The notes: generated from the letters alone by a model not told the origin. Positions 44,868 through 54,114 are shown, counted from the stretch's first letter. The stretch: DNA of 64,000 nt from Terriglobus tenax (GCF_025685395.1 NZ_JAGSYA010000004.1:2232001-2296000), one strand, 5' to 3'. Numbers and translations: made by a program.

Positions 44868-45785
44868 CTACACGAAGAGCAGAATCTTCCCTGCCGAGCC
44901 GCCGCCGCTCTCGGCCATGGTGTGGGCCTCTGCTGCCTGCGCCAGGGGGAACTTCGCACGGATGGGGAGATGGAATTTGCCGTCGCGCAGGTCGTCGGCG
45001 AACTCGCGCACCTTGGATGGGTCAGCATGGGAGCCGATCATCTTTGCCTGCACCTGCGGGAACTCCGCGGCGCTTGCCGGAAGACCGGTGATGGTGGCGA
45101 AGATGCCGCCAGGCTTGACCTTGGGCAGAAGGGCTGCGGCGGCCTTGCCGCCGATGGTGTCCGCCACGGCATCGACCGCGGGCAGAGCCGCCATCGCTGC
45201 GGTATCGTCCAGGGCAATCACTTCACTGGCCAGCAGCAGACGCGCTTCGTCCAGTTGCTTGCTGCGGACCGCGGCGATGACATAGACGCCGGTGGTCTTT
45301 CTGGCGGCATGAACGGCTGCACGTCCCACGCTGCCCAACGCTCCAGCGATGAGAATTCTTGTGGGCTGCGCCGAGGCGACGCAGGCGCGGATAAGCTGGT
45401 CGCCGGTAGTGACGACAACGGGAAGCGCCGCGGCTGTGAGAGGGTCGACGCCATCGGGCAGGTGGGTCAGCTCAGAAGCTTTGACGAGAACCAGTTCGGC
45501 GTAGGTGCTGATGCTGCGTCCTATAACCTTCTGACCCAGCTCAAAGTGGTTCACGCCGGGACCGATGCCCGCGACGACTCCGCTGACGTCGTTGCCGGGA
45601 ATCATGGGCAGCGTGACGGGCATGAACGCCTGCATGGCTCCGCTGCGCAGCTTCATGTCGATGGGATTGAGGCTGGTCGCCGTCATCCGCACCAGCACCT
45701 CGCCGGCCTGTGGCACCGGATCCTGGACTTCTTCGAACTTTAAAACCTCAGGGCCACCGAATTGATGGAAACGGATGCACTTCAT
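44868..45785 (-). CDS. Zinc-less alcohol dehydrogenase / quinone oxidoreductase family protein
   Basis: The 305-residue MDR-superfamily protein begins MKCIRFHQFGGPEVLKFEEV, with VPQAGEVLVRMTATSLNPIDMKLRSG, the IPGNDVSGVV motif and a nucleotide-binding loop ILIAGALGSVGRAAV (Rossmann-type). No zinc-binding cysteine cluster is present, fitting the NADPH:quinone reductase branch. Slightly short for the family (about 320). AGAGGTGA lies 5 bases before the ATG. Confidence 0.88.
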   Translation of the reverse strand: MKCIRFHQFGGPEVLKFEEVQDPVPQAGEVLVRMTATSLNPIDMKLRSGAMQAFMPVTLPMIPGNDVSGVVAGIGPGVNHFELGQKVIGRSISTYAELVLVKASELTHLPDGVDPLTAAALPVVVTTGDQLIRACVASAQPTRILIAGALGSVGRAAVHAARKTTGVYVIAAVRSKQLDEARLLLASEVIALDDTAAMAALPAVDAVADTIGGKAAAALLPKVKPGGIFATITGLPASAAEFPQVQAKMIGSHADPSKVREFADDLRDGKFHLPIRAKFPLAQAAEAHTMAESGGGSAGKILLFV

Positions 45786-45797
45786 GGATTCACCTCT

Positions 45798-46277
45798 TTA
45801 GAGGGTAAGATGCCGTGAATCCGTTGGAAGATACGTGCGCCATGCGTCGCTTTCCGCAACGGACTTCAGCAATGCATAGCGCTCGCGCACCAGCCGACGG
45901 ATATGCGGCTCAAGCACCAGCCTGGCGATGATACGCCCGGGCGCGCCGAAGGGCAGGCTGAAACGCACTTCGTCTTCCAGTAGGGTTCCCTGCTCCGTCT
46001 CACGGAGCCAGTGGTCATGCTGAAAGAAAGCGAAGCGGCCTTCCTGCTGTGTGTCCTGAAAGTAAGTGGGCCGCTGATATGCGGAGATGTGCGAGAGATG
46101 GCGCTGCGGCAGGCCAAACTTCCATCCGCGCCACGCGACACGATCGTCCAGCTGCACCATGCCGGTGGAGGCGGTCTCCATGCCAAGCGTCTGCGCCACA
46201 AGCGTGAGATGCGTGGAGAGCGCGAAGCACCGATCGATGGGTGCGTGGATGAGGGTGCTGGCGCGGAGAGTGTGCAT
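45798..46277 (-). CDS. SRPBCC family protein
   Basis: The 159-residue protein begins with HTLRASTLIHAPIDRCFALSTHL, the typical first strand and helix of SRPBCC/START-like ligand-binding folds, followed by DDRVAWRGWKFGLPQRHLS, FFQHDHWLRET and EDEVRFSLPFG. The ligand is unknown; relatives are often called cell-division inhibitor-like or coenzyme-binding proteins. No ribosome site is obvious. It may be co-transcribed with the phyH and oxidoreductase genes. Confidence 0.78.
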   Translation of the reverse strand: MHTLRASTLIHAPIDRCFALSTHLTLVAQTLGMETASTGMVQLDDRVAWRGWKFGLPQRHLSHISAYQRPTYFQDTQQEGRFAFFQHDHWLRETEQGTLLEDEVRFSLPFGAPGRIIARLVLEPHIRRLVRERYALLKSVAESDAWRTYLPTDSRHLTL

Positions 46278-46289
46278 GAGGCGTCTTAT

Positions 46290-47000
46290 TTAAAGAGATG
46301 CCAAAGATGGGTTATCTGTCTGCTCAAACCATTCCATATTGCATGGCAGTGAGACCGCAGCAAAGTCCAGATGAATAACGCGCCGATGGCCTGGCAGAGT
46401 GGATGGTGATGATGCGTGCAGCAGAAGTGGGCGCATAAGCAGCGCTCCGCCAAGTCGAACTTCACAGACGAAGGAGTCTTGTTCGACAAAGCGTTCCATT
46501 TGCGCAACATTGAGCTTGCCATGTTGATGAGATCCAGGGATGACCTTGAGCGCACCGTTTTCAGAAGGGCACGGATCAAGGTGCAGTCGCACGGAGATCA
46601 TCTTCTCCAGAACATCTGCGGGCGGCTGTACATGCAGGACATCTGCCTTGGTGGACCATGGACCGTAACCCTCGCACTCGAGGCGTTCTTTTACGGCGAT
46701 GGTGACATCCTGGTGCCACGGCACCTTCCAGTTCGCGTCCGGTGTTTTGTCGAAGAGGATGGCGCGCACGACGAAGAAGTTCTCTCCAAGTACTGGCGCG
46801 ACCAGGGCGCGGAGAGTCTCTGATGCGGCGAGTGTGCGGACCTCCGGTACAAGCTCCATCAGGTTGCGCACGCCGCCGCGTAGCGCATCCGGAACTGCTC
46901 CGCTGGAGACAGCAGCAAGCAACGAATCCACCTGAAACGGCGAGAGCACGTCTTCGACGATGGCGAAGCCGTGCTCCCGGACCTGTTCTGAGAAATGCAT
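46290..47000 (-). CDS. Phytanoyl-CoA dioxygenase (PhyH) family protein
   Basis: The 236-residue protein has a PhyH-type double-stranded beta-helix: FAIVEDVLSPFQVDSLL at the N-terminus, the metal ligand pair in WHQDVT (HxD), and a late LLHASSP His with downstream R-R for 2-oxoglutarate binding (HRRVIHLDF). These residues suggest a functional Fe(II)/2-oxoglutarate oxygenase on an unknown substrate. Its ATG overlaps the thrS stop as TAATG, so it is translationally coupled to thrS, an odd pairing. Confidence 0.85.
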   Translation of the reverse strand: MHFSEQVREHGFAIVEDVLSPFQVDSLLAAVSSGAVPDALRGGVRNLMELVPEVRTLAASETLRALVAPVLGENFFVVRAILFDKTPDANWKVPWHQDVTIAVKERLECEGYGPWSTKADVLHVQPPADVLEKMISVRLHLDPCPSENGALKVIPGSHQHGKLNVAQMERFVEQDSFVCEVRLGGALLMRPLLLHASSPSTLPGHRRVIHLDFAAVSLPCNMEWFEQTDNPSLASL

Positions 47001-49048
47001 TAGAGTGTTGGCGACTTGGAGTCCAGCAGCTCCTGCGCGCGGGTGATGAACTCGGTCAAGGGGACACTTCCCTGGTCGCCTGCGCCGCGGGTGCGGACGC
47101 TGACCGCCTCAGCCGCTGCTTCCTTGTCGCCCATGATCAGCACGAACGGTACCTTCTGCAGCGTGAAGTCGCGGATCTTCGCGTTCATCTTCTCGTTGCG
47201 CAGGTCCAGCTCGACGCGCAGACCGGCGGCCTCGAGCTTCTGCTTCACCTGCTCCGCGTAGGCGTGGTGCTTCTCGCTGATGGGCACCAGCCCCACCTGC
47301 ACCGGCGAGAGCCACAGCGGGAAGGCGCCCGCGTAGTGCTCGATCAGAACGCCGAAGAAGCGTTCAACCGAACCGAACAACGCGCGGTGCACCATTACCG
47401 GTTGGTGACGTTCGCCGTCTTCGCCGACGTACTCCAGCTCGAAGCGCTTGGGCAGGTTGAAGTCGAACTGGACGGTTGAGAGCTGCCACAGGCGGCCGAG
47501 GACGTCGACCAGCTTGACGTCGATCTTAGGACCGTAGAAGGCGGCTTCGCCAGGGAAGGTCTGGAAGGTGATGCCGCGTGCGTTCAGTACGTCGCGCAGG
47601 GCGCCCTCAGCGTGTGCCCAGTCTTCGGGTGTGCCTACGAAGTCGCTTGCCTTGTTAGGGTCATGGGTGGAGAGTTCCAGGCGGTACTCCTGGAAGCCAA
47701 ACGTCTTCAGCACGGCATCAGCGAAGTCGAGGCAGGCCTCGATCTCTCCCTTGATCTGGTCAGAGGTGCAGAAGACGTGCGCGTCGTCCTGCGTAAAGCC
47801 ACGCACACGCAGAAGGCCGTGCATGGTGCCGCTGCGCTCAAAGCGGTAGACGTTGCCCAGCTCGGCATAGCGCACGGGCAGGTCGCGGTAGCTCTTGGGC
47901 GTGGACTTGTAGATGAGGATGTGGCCCGGGCAGTTCATGGGCTTTACGCGATACTCTGCGTCGTCCAGCTCCATGACGGGGAACATGTCCTTGGAGTAGT
48001 AGCCGTCGTGGCCGCTGATCTTCCAGAGCTCGCGCTTCATAATGTGCGGCGTGAAGACGAGATCGTAGCCGCGGCGCAGGCACTCTTCGCGCATCCAGTC
48101 TTCCATGGTCTTGCGGACGATGCCGCCCTTCGGATGCCAGAAGATGAGGCCCGAACCGGCGACCTCCTGAATGCTGTACAGATCAAGCTGCTTGCCCAGA
48201 ACGCGGTGGTCGCGCGCCTTGATCTCTTCCAGGTGCGCGAAGTGAGCGTCCAGGTCCTTCTTATTGAAGAAGGCGGTGCCATAGACGCGCTGCAGTTGAG
48301 GGTTCTTTTCGTCGCCAAGCCAGTAAGCTCCGGCCAGGTTCATGACTTTGAAGGCCTTGACGCGGCCGGTGGAAGGAACGTGCGGCCCGCGGCAGAAGTC
48401 GACAAACGCGCCGTTCTTGTAAAGCGAGACCTGGTCCCCGTCTTTGGTGAACTTTTCGACGAAGTGCTGCTTCATGAAGTCGCCGTTGGCTTTGAACTCG
48501 GCCAGAGCCTGCTCGCGCGGCTCGTACTCGCGCACGAACTTTTCATCACGTGCGACGACTTCCGCCATGCGCTCTTCGATCCGGATGAGGTCGTCGGGCG
48601 TGAAGGCCTTCTCGCGGTAGAAGTCATAGAAGAAGCCTGCGTCCGTGGCGGGGCCGTGACCCAGCTTGGTCTCGGGATAAAGCTCCAGCACGGCCGTGGC
48701 CATGACGTGCGCGGCGGAGTGGCGAACGACCTTCAGCGCCTCGGGCGCATCTTCCTTCAGCAGCCACAGGGCCACATCTTCCGTCAGCGGCGTGGAGAGG
48801 TCGACAATGCGCTCGCCGGCTTCGTGCGCGGCATACATGGCGTCTTCGCTGGCGGTCTCGGTCGTTTCGGCTTCCGTGGCAGTGGTCGCGGCGGTCAGCG
48901 GCTTGATCCTGGCGACCACCACGGCGGCGGCAAGACGGGGCGAGATGCTGTTGGCGACATCGAACGGCGTTGTGCCCTGAGGCACCTCGCGGACCGAACC
49001 ATCGGGAAGCTGGACGCGAATGACGTTGGAACTGGTTTGGGAACTCAC
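47000..49048 (-). CDS. thrS: Threonyl-tRNA synthetase
   Basis: The 682-residue protein has a TGS domain at 8-95 (VIRVQLPDGSVREVPQGTTPFDVA), an HxxxH-containing editing domain (VRHSAAHVMATAVLELYP and, later, VDFCRGPHV), the class II catalytic core (motif 2 around YRFERSGTMHGLLRVRGFTQDDAHVF and motif 3 near VMVHRALFGSVERFFGVLIEHYAGAFPLWL), and an anticodon domain. The TGS domain carries a Thr/Glu/Ala-rich low-complexity insertion at about 50-72. Start is GTG 49048, with no clear ribosome site. The phyH gene overlaps its stop. Confidence 0.97.
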   Translation of the reverse strand: MSSQTSSNVIRVQLPDGSVREVPQGTTPFDVANSISPRLAAAVVVARIKPLTAATTATEAETTETASEDAMYAAHEAGERIVDLSTPLTEDVALWLLKEDAPEALKVVRHSAAHVMATAVLELYPETKLGHGPATDAGFFYDFYREKAFTPDDLIRIEERMAEVVARDEKFVREYEPREQALAEFKANGDFMKQHFVEKFTKDGDQVSLYKNGAFVDFCRGPHVPSTGRVKAFKVMNLAGAYWLGDEKNPQLQRVYGTAFFNKKDLDAHFAHLEEIKARDHRVLGKQLDLYSIQEVAGSGLIFWHPKGGIVRKTMEDWMREECLRRGYDLVFTPHIMKRELWKISGHDGYYSKDMFPVMELDDAEYRVKPMNCPGHILIYKSTPKSYRDLPVRYAELGNVYRFERSGTMHGLLRVRGFTQDDAHVFCTSDQIKGEIEACLDFADAVLKTFGFQEYRLELSTHDPNKASDFVGTPEDWAHAEGALRDVLNARGITFQTFPGEAAFYGPKIDVKLVDVLGRLWQLSTVQFDFNLPKRFELEYVGEDGERHQPVMVHRALFGSVERFFGVLIEHYAGAFPLWLSPVQVGLVPISEKHHAYAEQVKQKLEAAGLRVELDLRNEKMNAKIRDFTLQKVPFVLIMGDKEAAAEAVSVRTRGAGDQGSVPLTEFITRAQELLDSKSPTL

Positions 49049-49108
49049 GTTAAACAGAATATTTGTTTGTACTCCTTAGCGTCGAGGTTGATAGGCTGAG
49101 AGATACCG

Positions 49109-49576
49109 ATGAACCCCAAATTTGCAGTTGCGGCGATCTTTGCAGTGGGTGTATTGTCTAGCCACTGTATCGGACAGACCGCTGCCACCTGCCAGACCCG
49201 CATTCCGGCCACCTGGACAGGGGATGTGAAAGCGGCGGCTGAAACCGACTGCGCCTTCAACGACGACAGCCAGAAAACCGGCGCGGAGGCGTGGTACAAG
49301 TTTGCCGACGAGCGCTTTGCTACGAAGGCCTCACCCTCCCGGGAGGCACTGCGCGATGCTCTGAAGCCCAATTACGCTCAGCCCGGCTTCCGGGTGGTGT
49401 GGTGGCCCACTTCAGCGCAACAGTTTGGAACATTGGTAATCACCAGCGGCACCGCAGAGTGGCACCAACCCGATTCCCAGGGGAAGGACACTATAAAAAC
49501 CACACATTATTTAACCGTGTGGAGGCAACAAAAAGACGGTTCCTGGCGTTTCATATGGGATGGAGGCGCGGACTAG
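49109..49576 (+). CDS. Exported SnoaL/DUF4440-like protein
   Basis: The 155-residue protein has a signal peptide (SSHCIGQ) and then a domain with KTGAEAWYKFADERFATK and, after a gap, FGTLVITSGTAEWHQPDS and HYLTVWRQQKDGSWRFIWDGG. The final W..Q..DG.W...W.G motif is typical of DUF4440/NTF2-like folds. It is divergent from thrS, 60 bases apart, with GAGAGATACCG before the ATG. The role is unknown; many relatives act as ketosteroid isomerase-like or sensor proteins. Confidence 0.78.
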   Translation: MNPKFAVAAIFAVGVLSSHCIGQTAATCQTRIPATWTGDVKAAAETDCAFNDDSQKTGAEAWYKFADERFATKASPSREALRDALKPNYAQPGFRVVWWPTSAQQFGTLVITSGTAEWHQPDSQGKDTIKTTHYLTVWRQQKDGSWRFIWDGGAD

Positions 49577-49742
49577 ACCATCCGCTCTCCCCTTTCGAGG
49601 ATCTTCTCCCCCAAACGATGTATTCGTCGACGCTCTTGTGGCATGGAAGTCAGCCACCCTGCGGCGTACATTCAACCTCGTCAATCAGTTACAGATTCAA
49701 CGAATTGGAAGGCACTTCCAAGGATTTCTCAAGGAGCGGACC

Positions 49743-50018
49743 ATGCAGGTACTTTGCAAAGCATCCTCAGCGGCAGGTGATATTCAGTGCAGTGTTTGCG
49801 GACAGAACTTCCAGGTGTACTGGGAGCGCACGAATCCGGCTGAGCGGGAGGCCGCCCGCGAGCAGATTCTGAGTGCCCTGGCCGAGCAGCACACCTCCAA
49901 CCACGGAACAGACGCCCACAAGGCGTGCTTCAACGTACCGGAATGGAACGGATCGCCCCGGTACTCCGGCGCGGCTCTGTTAGGGAACGCACCCAAGGCA
50001 GCGTTCCAGGCAGCATAA
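49743..50018 (+). CDS. Small protein with zinc-ribbon-like motif
   Basis: The 91-residue protein begins MQVLCKASSAAGDIQCSVCGQNFQVYWER, where CSVC is half of a metal-binding knuckle (paired perhaps with Cys5 and a later Cys near residue 61). The remainder is polar with helical segments (PAEREAAREQILSALAEQH). AAGGAG lies 8 bases before the ATG and a strong terminator follows, so it is a real expressed gene. Function unknown. Confidence 0.65.
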   Translation: MQVLCKASSAAGDIQCSVCGQNFQVYWERTNPAEREAAREQILSALAEQHTSNHGTDAHKACFNVPEWNGSPRYSGAALLGNAPKAAFQAA

Positions 50019-50045
50019 GTTTCTCCCACTTCTCTCAGGGAGTGG

Positions 50046-50078
50046 CAGGCACAGACCCCACGGGTCTGTGCCTGTTTT
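50046..50078 (+). terminator. Terminator of the small zinc-ribbon gene
   Basis: CAGGCACAGACCC at 50046-50058 pairs perfectly with GGGTCTGTGCCTG at 50062-50074 around CAC, followed by TTTT. Confidence 0.9.
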
Positions 50079-50096
50079 CGTTTAGAGCGGATGTCT

Positions 50097-50171
50097 ATAG
50101 GGACGCCGGCCATCGAGGCCAGCGTTGGTGTTTCTTGGGGAAGATGTGTGCGACACGGCTTGAAGCCGTCT
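50097..50171. repeat. Bipartite hairpin repeat, copy 2
   Basis: The copy shares with 1776-1845 the lead TAGGGACG, the core GCCGGCC-atcga-GGCCAGC, the TTTCTT box and a second hairpin CGGCTTGAAGCCG. The two copies differ at several positions, some in the stems. Confidence 0.6.
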
Positions 50172-50365
50172 CCTTAACGAGACAGGTCGCGCTTTTCACC
50201 CCCAGCCGGCAAGTGGACCTGGACCCGGTTTGCGTGATGCCCATATCTGGCGTGCAGATATGGGGTAACCGGCAAGTGCGGGTATATTGATTCATTCCGG
50301 GAAGCCGACTTCTCGTTACTAGTCCGGGATCGGTGAGTGCATTGGCGATGACGAGCTCATTGAGA

Positions 50366-51316
50366 TTACCGATGAGGAGGAATATCGGTGGCTCGTCGAA
50401 CCGAACTCAACCGACTGAGCGTTTTGGCGACCTTGCCCGCAATGTCATCCTGAACCATCAATGCATCGCCGGACGGGCGGTCGTAGGTTTCAGACCAGAT
50501 CACATATCCGCTGTCTGCGCGAATGAGACGTGCGGCAATCCTCAGCCGGGAACCCGACTTGCGAACGCTCCCATCGAGCACGTATGCCACGCCAAGAGCC
50601 TTAGCGATCTCCGGAATAGAAACTTGCTTGCCCTTGAAGTAGAAAGAAGAGGTGGGCGATGGCACCCGCAGGTCCGGGATCTTGCTGAGTCTGTCGATCA
50701 GTTCCTCAGTCATGCCATCGGCGAATTCCTCCTCCTTCATCCCTTCGGTCAAGTCGAGAAAAGGCAGCACCGCAATCGATTCTTGCGACTGCGGGACAAT
50801 AACTGGGACGGCCGCACGATGCATGCTCCTGCCGTACACCAGAAAAACACCCGTCCCAACCACGAAAACAAGAAGGACCATGGCCGCAATGACCACGTAT
50901 CTGGGGTTGATTCTGGCGCGCGTCTCGGTTACCGGATTCGGCAGTCCGCTCTCCGGGACTGGGTCATCCTGAATCTGTGGGTGGTCTTGATTGGCGCAGG
51001 GAGCAACCGCCGCCACGAGCCGATAACCAAGACGCGGCGCCGTGGCAATATACGTGGGCTGCCTGGGGTCGTCGCCGAGTGAGCGGCGAAGAGAGGCCAC
51101 AGCCTGGTAAACGGAATCGGGCGATACGGCCACCCCTGACCAGACCTGGTCGAGCAGATCATCGATGCTGACGACGTCACCCGCACGGTCCGCGAGGCAC
51201 AACAGAAGACGCATGCTTCGCACTTCCAGGCGGACAGTCTCGCCGGCGCGTGAGATCTGGCCGGAGCCTGGATCCACACACCAATCGCCGATGCGGAGCA
51301 TTGTAGGTCGTTCCAT
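50366..51316 (-). CDS. ToxR/CadC-like membrane regulator with TolB-like periplasmic domain
   Basis: The 316-residue protein has an N-terminal OmpR-type winged helix (IGDWCVDPGSGQISRAGETVRLEVRSMRLLLCLADRAG, then SPDSVYQAVASLRRSLGDD), one membrane segment (about 140-160, VVIAAMVLLVFVVGTGVFLVYG), and a periplasmic FlgO/TolB N-terminal-like domain (SIAVLPFLDLTEGMKEEEFADGMTEELIDRLSKIPDLRV). Such one-component regulators bind DNA while anchored in the inner membrane. The target operon is not clear; the divergent small membrane gene lies 130 bases away. Confidence 0.85.
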   Translation of the reverse strand: MERPTMLRIGDWCVDPGSGQISRAGETVRLEVRSMRLLLCLADRAGDVVSIDDLLDQVWSGVAVSPDSVYQAVASLRRSLGDDPRQPTYIATAPRLGYRLVAAVAPCANQDHPQIQDDPVPESGLPNPVTETRARINPRYVVIAAMVLLVFVVGTGVFLVYGRSMHRAAVPVIVPQSQESIAVLPFLDLTEGMKEEEFADGMTEELIDRLSKIPDLRVPSPTSSFYFKGKQVSIPEIAKALGVAYVLDGSVRKSGSRLRIAARLIRADSGYVIWSETYDRPSGDALMVQDDIAGKVAKTLSRLSSVRRATDIPPHR

Positions 51317-51446
51317 GCAGGATTTTCAGAACGATTCAGGGCGCTTCAGATCAAGTTCAGGACTTCCTTCACTCTCTTGGTTATCGTAAACCCTTGCCGG
51401 GCCCATGCACTGGAGAAGGGTAAGCCGGCTCAAAGGGAGAAATCGG

Positions 51447-51914
51447 ATGAATGGAAACGCTGTGGCCAGTTTGTCGGGAAAAGGGAATGCACTGTTGGCG
51501 ATTGCGGCTGGCGGCTTAATCGCCGGAACCCTGGATATTTTGCAGGCTTGCATCCTGTTCGGATGGGATGTTCCGCTTTCGATTGCCGGTGGGCTGCTGG
51601 GACCGAAGGCTGAGCATGGGGGGATTGGCACTTATGCCTTGGGTGTTCTACTTCACTTCTTTATTGCGCTTTCGTTTGCAGCCTTTTACTACACGGCAAG
51701 TCGCAGGCTACCTTTCATGATGGAATACCCTCTGATCTGTGGCTTGTTCTATGGAGCTGCGGTTGAAGAGGTCATGAACCTGGTTGTTTTGCCGCTGTCG
51801 GCGCTGCACGCCAAAGGGCCCTACGAACTTCGTGACCTTATTCAAGGACTCGCAGTACACATGGTGGTTATGGGGCTGCCGATTGCCTACAGCGTCCGGC
51901 GATTCGCAAGATGA
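51447..51914 (+). CDS. Small membrane protein of unknown function
   Basis: The 155-residue protein starts at ATG 51447, preceded by AAAGGGAG, with four predicted membrane segments (about 12-32, 55-75, 88-108 and 128-145) and a short cytoplasmic tail ending SVRRFAR. It resembles DUF1440-like proteins in outline, with no firm family. It is divergent from the ToxR-like regulator, which makes that regulator a candidate controller. Confidence 0.65.
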   Translation: MNGNAVASLSGKGNALLAIAAGGLIAGTLDILQACILFGWDVPLSIAGGLLGPKAEHGGIGTYALGVLLHFFIALSFAAFYYTASRRLPFMMEYPLICGLFYGAAVEEVMNLVVLPLSALHAKGPYELRDLIQGLAVHMVVMGLPIAYSVRRFAR

Positions 51915-52144
51915 GTAGAGCAGTGGCTGCACTCTACATTTACTTCCATCATGTTCACTGCTGATCGCTGCCATCGTCGCGTAGACGTCGGCGGAAAGTC
52001 GGCGGAAGCGGTGCGATTCTCAACTGACGAGAACAGGCCAATGCGCTCAGCAAGTGCTGCTCAGTATGCAAGGGAATGATTCGTAACGATAAACGCGGTT
52101 ATCAAAAGTTTCGAGAGCATTTACTTCGTCACATTCACAAACAA

Positions 52145-52176
52145 AAACGGCGGACGCCTCTTCAGGCCTCCGCCGT
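52145..52176 (-). terminator. Terminator of the M28 peptidase gene
   Basis: AACGGCGGACGCCT at 52145-52158 pairs with AGGCCTCCGCCGTT at 52163-52176 with one mismatch around CTTC, and read leftward it continues into TTTTGTTTGTG. Confidence 0.75.
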
Positions 52177-52197
52177 TGTTACTTACTACCAACCGGC

Positions 52198-53955
52198 TTA
52201 CTTCTTCTCCACTGCATTGGGGAACAGGCCCGGGATGGGCGCGTCCTTCTGCTTGTTCAACTCAGGGTGCGGGAAGGTCTTGCGAGGCAGCATGGCTTCG
52301 CGCTCGCTGGTGTTGTAGAGGAAGATTGCCTCGACGATGGCCGCTTGCTCCAGGTCGGCCTCATGCAGGCGCTCATAGGTATCCATGTTGGAGTGGTGGG
52401 TGCGGCTGCCGTAGTCCATGGGGTCCTGGATGAACTGGAAGCCGGGCAGGCCCACGGCGTCGTAGGACTGGTGGTCAGTGCCGCCGGTGTTGCGGTAGCT
52501 GATGGTGGTGAGTCCCAGGTCCTTCAGCGGAGCGATCCACTGCGCGAAGACGTTGCCGATGGCGTAGTTCTCCTGCGTGTAGACGCCGCGCAGCTTGCCG
52601 GTGCCGTTATCCACGTTGAAGTAGCCATCCAGCGTCTCCCACTCTTTGGTGGTCTTGATGGCCGCGGGCGCCGCGTTCGGGCTGGGCGCTGCGCCGCAGA
52701 CCGGCGTGGGGGAGCCTTCCGGTCCGCCGAAGTGCGTATGAACGTAGGCACGCGAGCCGCAGAGGCCCTGCTCCTCACCGCTCCACAGGGCGATGCGGAG
52801 GGTGCGTTTGGGCTTGTAGCCGATGGCCTTCAGGATGCGCATGGCCTCCATCGCGACGACGGAGCCGGCGGCGTTGTCCGTGGCTCCTGTGGCGCTGACC
52901 CAGCTATCCAGGTGGCCGCCTACCATGACGACCTGGTCCTTCAGCTTGGGATCGGTGCCGGGAATCTCGGCCACGGTGTTGAAGCCGTGCTCGTGGTCGC
53001 CGGTGAACCTGGTTTCGATATTGACCTCGAGCTCAACGGGCACGCTGGCTCCCAGCAGGCGCGCCAGGCGGCCGTAGCTCTCAATGGTCATGACGGCGTT
53101 GGGAATCTTTACTGCTGTAGCGGCGTTCTGCGCGCCGCGGACAAGGTTAGCTCCGTTGTCGTCAAAGATGATGCCGGTGCCGCCGCCGTTGGAACCGTCG
53201 CGGCTGGGGGTGATGATCGCCGCAACGCCCTCTTCGGTCATCAGCTTCAGGGCCTCGGTGCGGATGCGGGCGCGTTCGGCTGCTGCCGCCAGTGGGTTCG
53301 GTCCGCCAGTACGGGCGGCGGGATAGCTCTCCATCTCTTTCAGCTCTTCGTCGGTGTAGCGGTGGAAGAGCGGCTTATCCAGGTCAGGCACAGCGCGCGG
53401 AGCGCCGAAGAGCACGATTTTGCCGGCCAGCTTGCCTTTGTACTTCTCGATGTCCTTCATTTCATTGACATCCACCAGGATGGCCTGTCCGCTGACAGAG
53501 CCCTTGGTGGCCGGCGACCAGGGAGCGGCCTGAATCCACAGCGGCTCCGGGTCGGGCGAAACCAGGCGCGCCCAGCTGTTGATCTGCTGCCAGCCCATGC
53601 CGAACTCGCCCCAGTCTTCAAGGTGCGCGTTTTCCAGACCGATCTTGCTCAGGGTCTCCCTGGTCCATTCGTTCGCCTTGGCCATGTTGGGCGATCCGGT
53701 CAGGCGAGGGCCGATACCGTCAACCAGGGCGGAGGCAAACTGCATGACGCGGCCATGCTGCATGCCCTCCTGGCGGATGCGCATGTAGGCATCGAGGTCG
53801 ATCTTTTCGACCGCGGGCTGTTCCGCCTCCCACGGCTTGGTGGTGGCGGACGGTGCGGCCGCGGGCTTTTTGTCTGCCGCCAGAGACGGCAGCGCAAAGG
53901 CGCTGAGTGCCACAACGGGCATGCTCCAGCGCGCAACAGTACGTACGAATGGCAT
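52198..53955 (-). CDS. Exported M28 family metallopeptidase
   Basis: The protein has 585 residues. It opens with a signal peptide (SAFALPSLAAD), followed by a PA-like inserted domain (about 130-260) and the M28 core: GGHLDSWVSATGATDNAAGSVVAMEAMRIL supplies the His/Asp zinc ligands, WSGEEQGLCGSRAYV the catalytic and metal Glu residues, and THHSNMDTYERL the last His. All key residues are present. It probably cleaves dipeptides or exported peptides. Start at 53955 has GGAGG upstream; the frame extends five residues further upstream without a better ribosome site. Confidence 0.9.
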   Translation of the reverse strand: MPFVRTVARWSMPVVALSAFALPSLAADKKPAAAPSATTKPWEAEQPAVEKIDLDAYMRIRQEGMQHGRVMQFASALVDGIGPRLTGSPNMAKANEWTRETLSKIGLENAHLEDWGEFGMGWQQINSWARLVSPDPEPLWIQAAPWSPATKGSVSGQAILVDVNEMKDIEKYKGKLAGKIVLFGAPRAVPDLDKPLFHRYTDEELKEMESYPAARTGGPNPLAAAAERARIRTEALKLMTEEGVAAIITPSRDGSNGGGTGIIFDDNGANLVRGAQNAATAVKIPNAVMTIESYGRLARLLGASVPVELEVNIETRFTGDHEHGFNTVAEIPGTDPKLKDQVVMVGGHLDSWVSATGATDNAAGSVVAMEAMRILKAIGYKPKRTLRIALWSGEEQGLCGSRAYVHTHFGGPEGSPTPVCGAAPSPNAAPAAIKTTKEWETLDGYFNVDNGTGKLRGVYTQENYAIGNVFAQWIAPLKDLGLTTISYRNTGGTDHQSYDAVGLPGFQFIQDPMDYGSRTHHSNMDTYERLHEADLEQAAIVEAIFLYNTSEREAMLPRKTFPHPELNKQKDAPIPGLFPNAVEKK

Positions 53956-54114
53956 GGTTTGAACCTCCACGAATGAACGCCAGGGACTGTCAGGGGAATC
54001 TATTTTTTGCTATGCGGATGCTACCAGTCCCCATGGGGTGGGAAAAGGCCCACGCCGGGAAGAGTGCCGGACGGCAATCGACGCAGGGCTCTTTTTGCTG
54101 GAGAAGTGCTGCGG

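Noticed and set aside
47612-49099. 495-residue open frame opposite thrS
   Set aside because: Shadow of thrS.
52267-53976. 569-residue open frame opposite the M28 peptidase
   Set aside because: Shadow frame; M28 zinc ligands are present on the minus strand.
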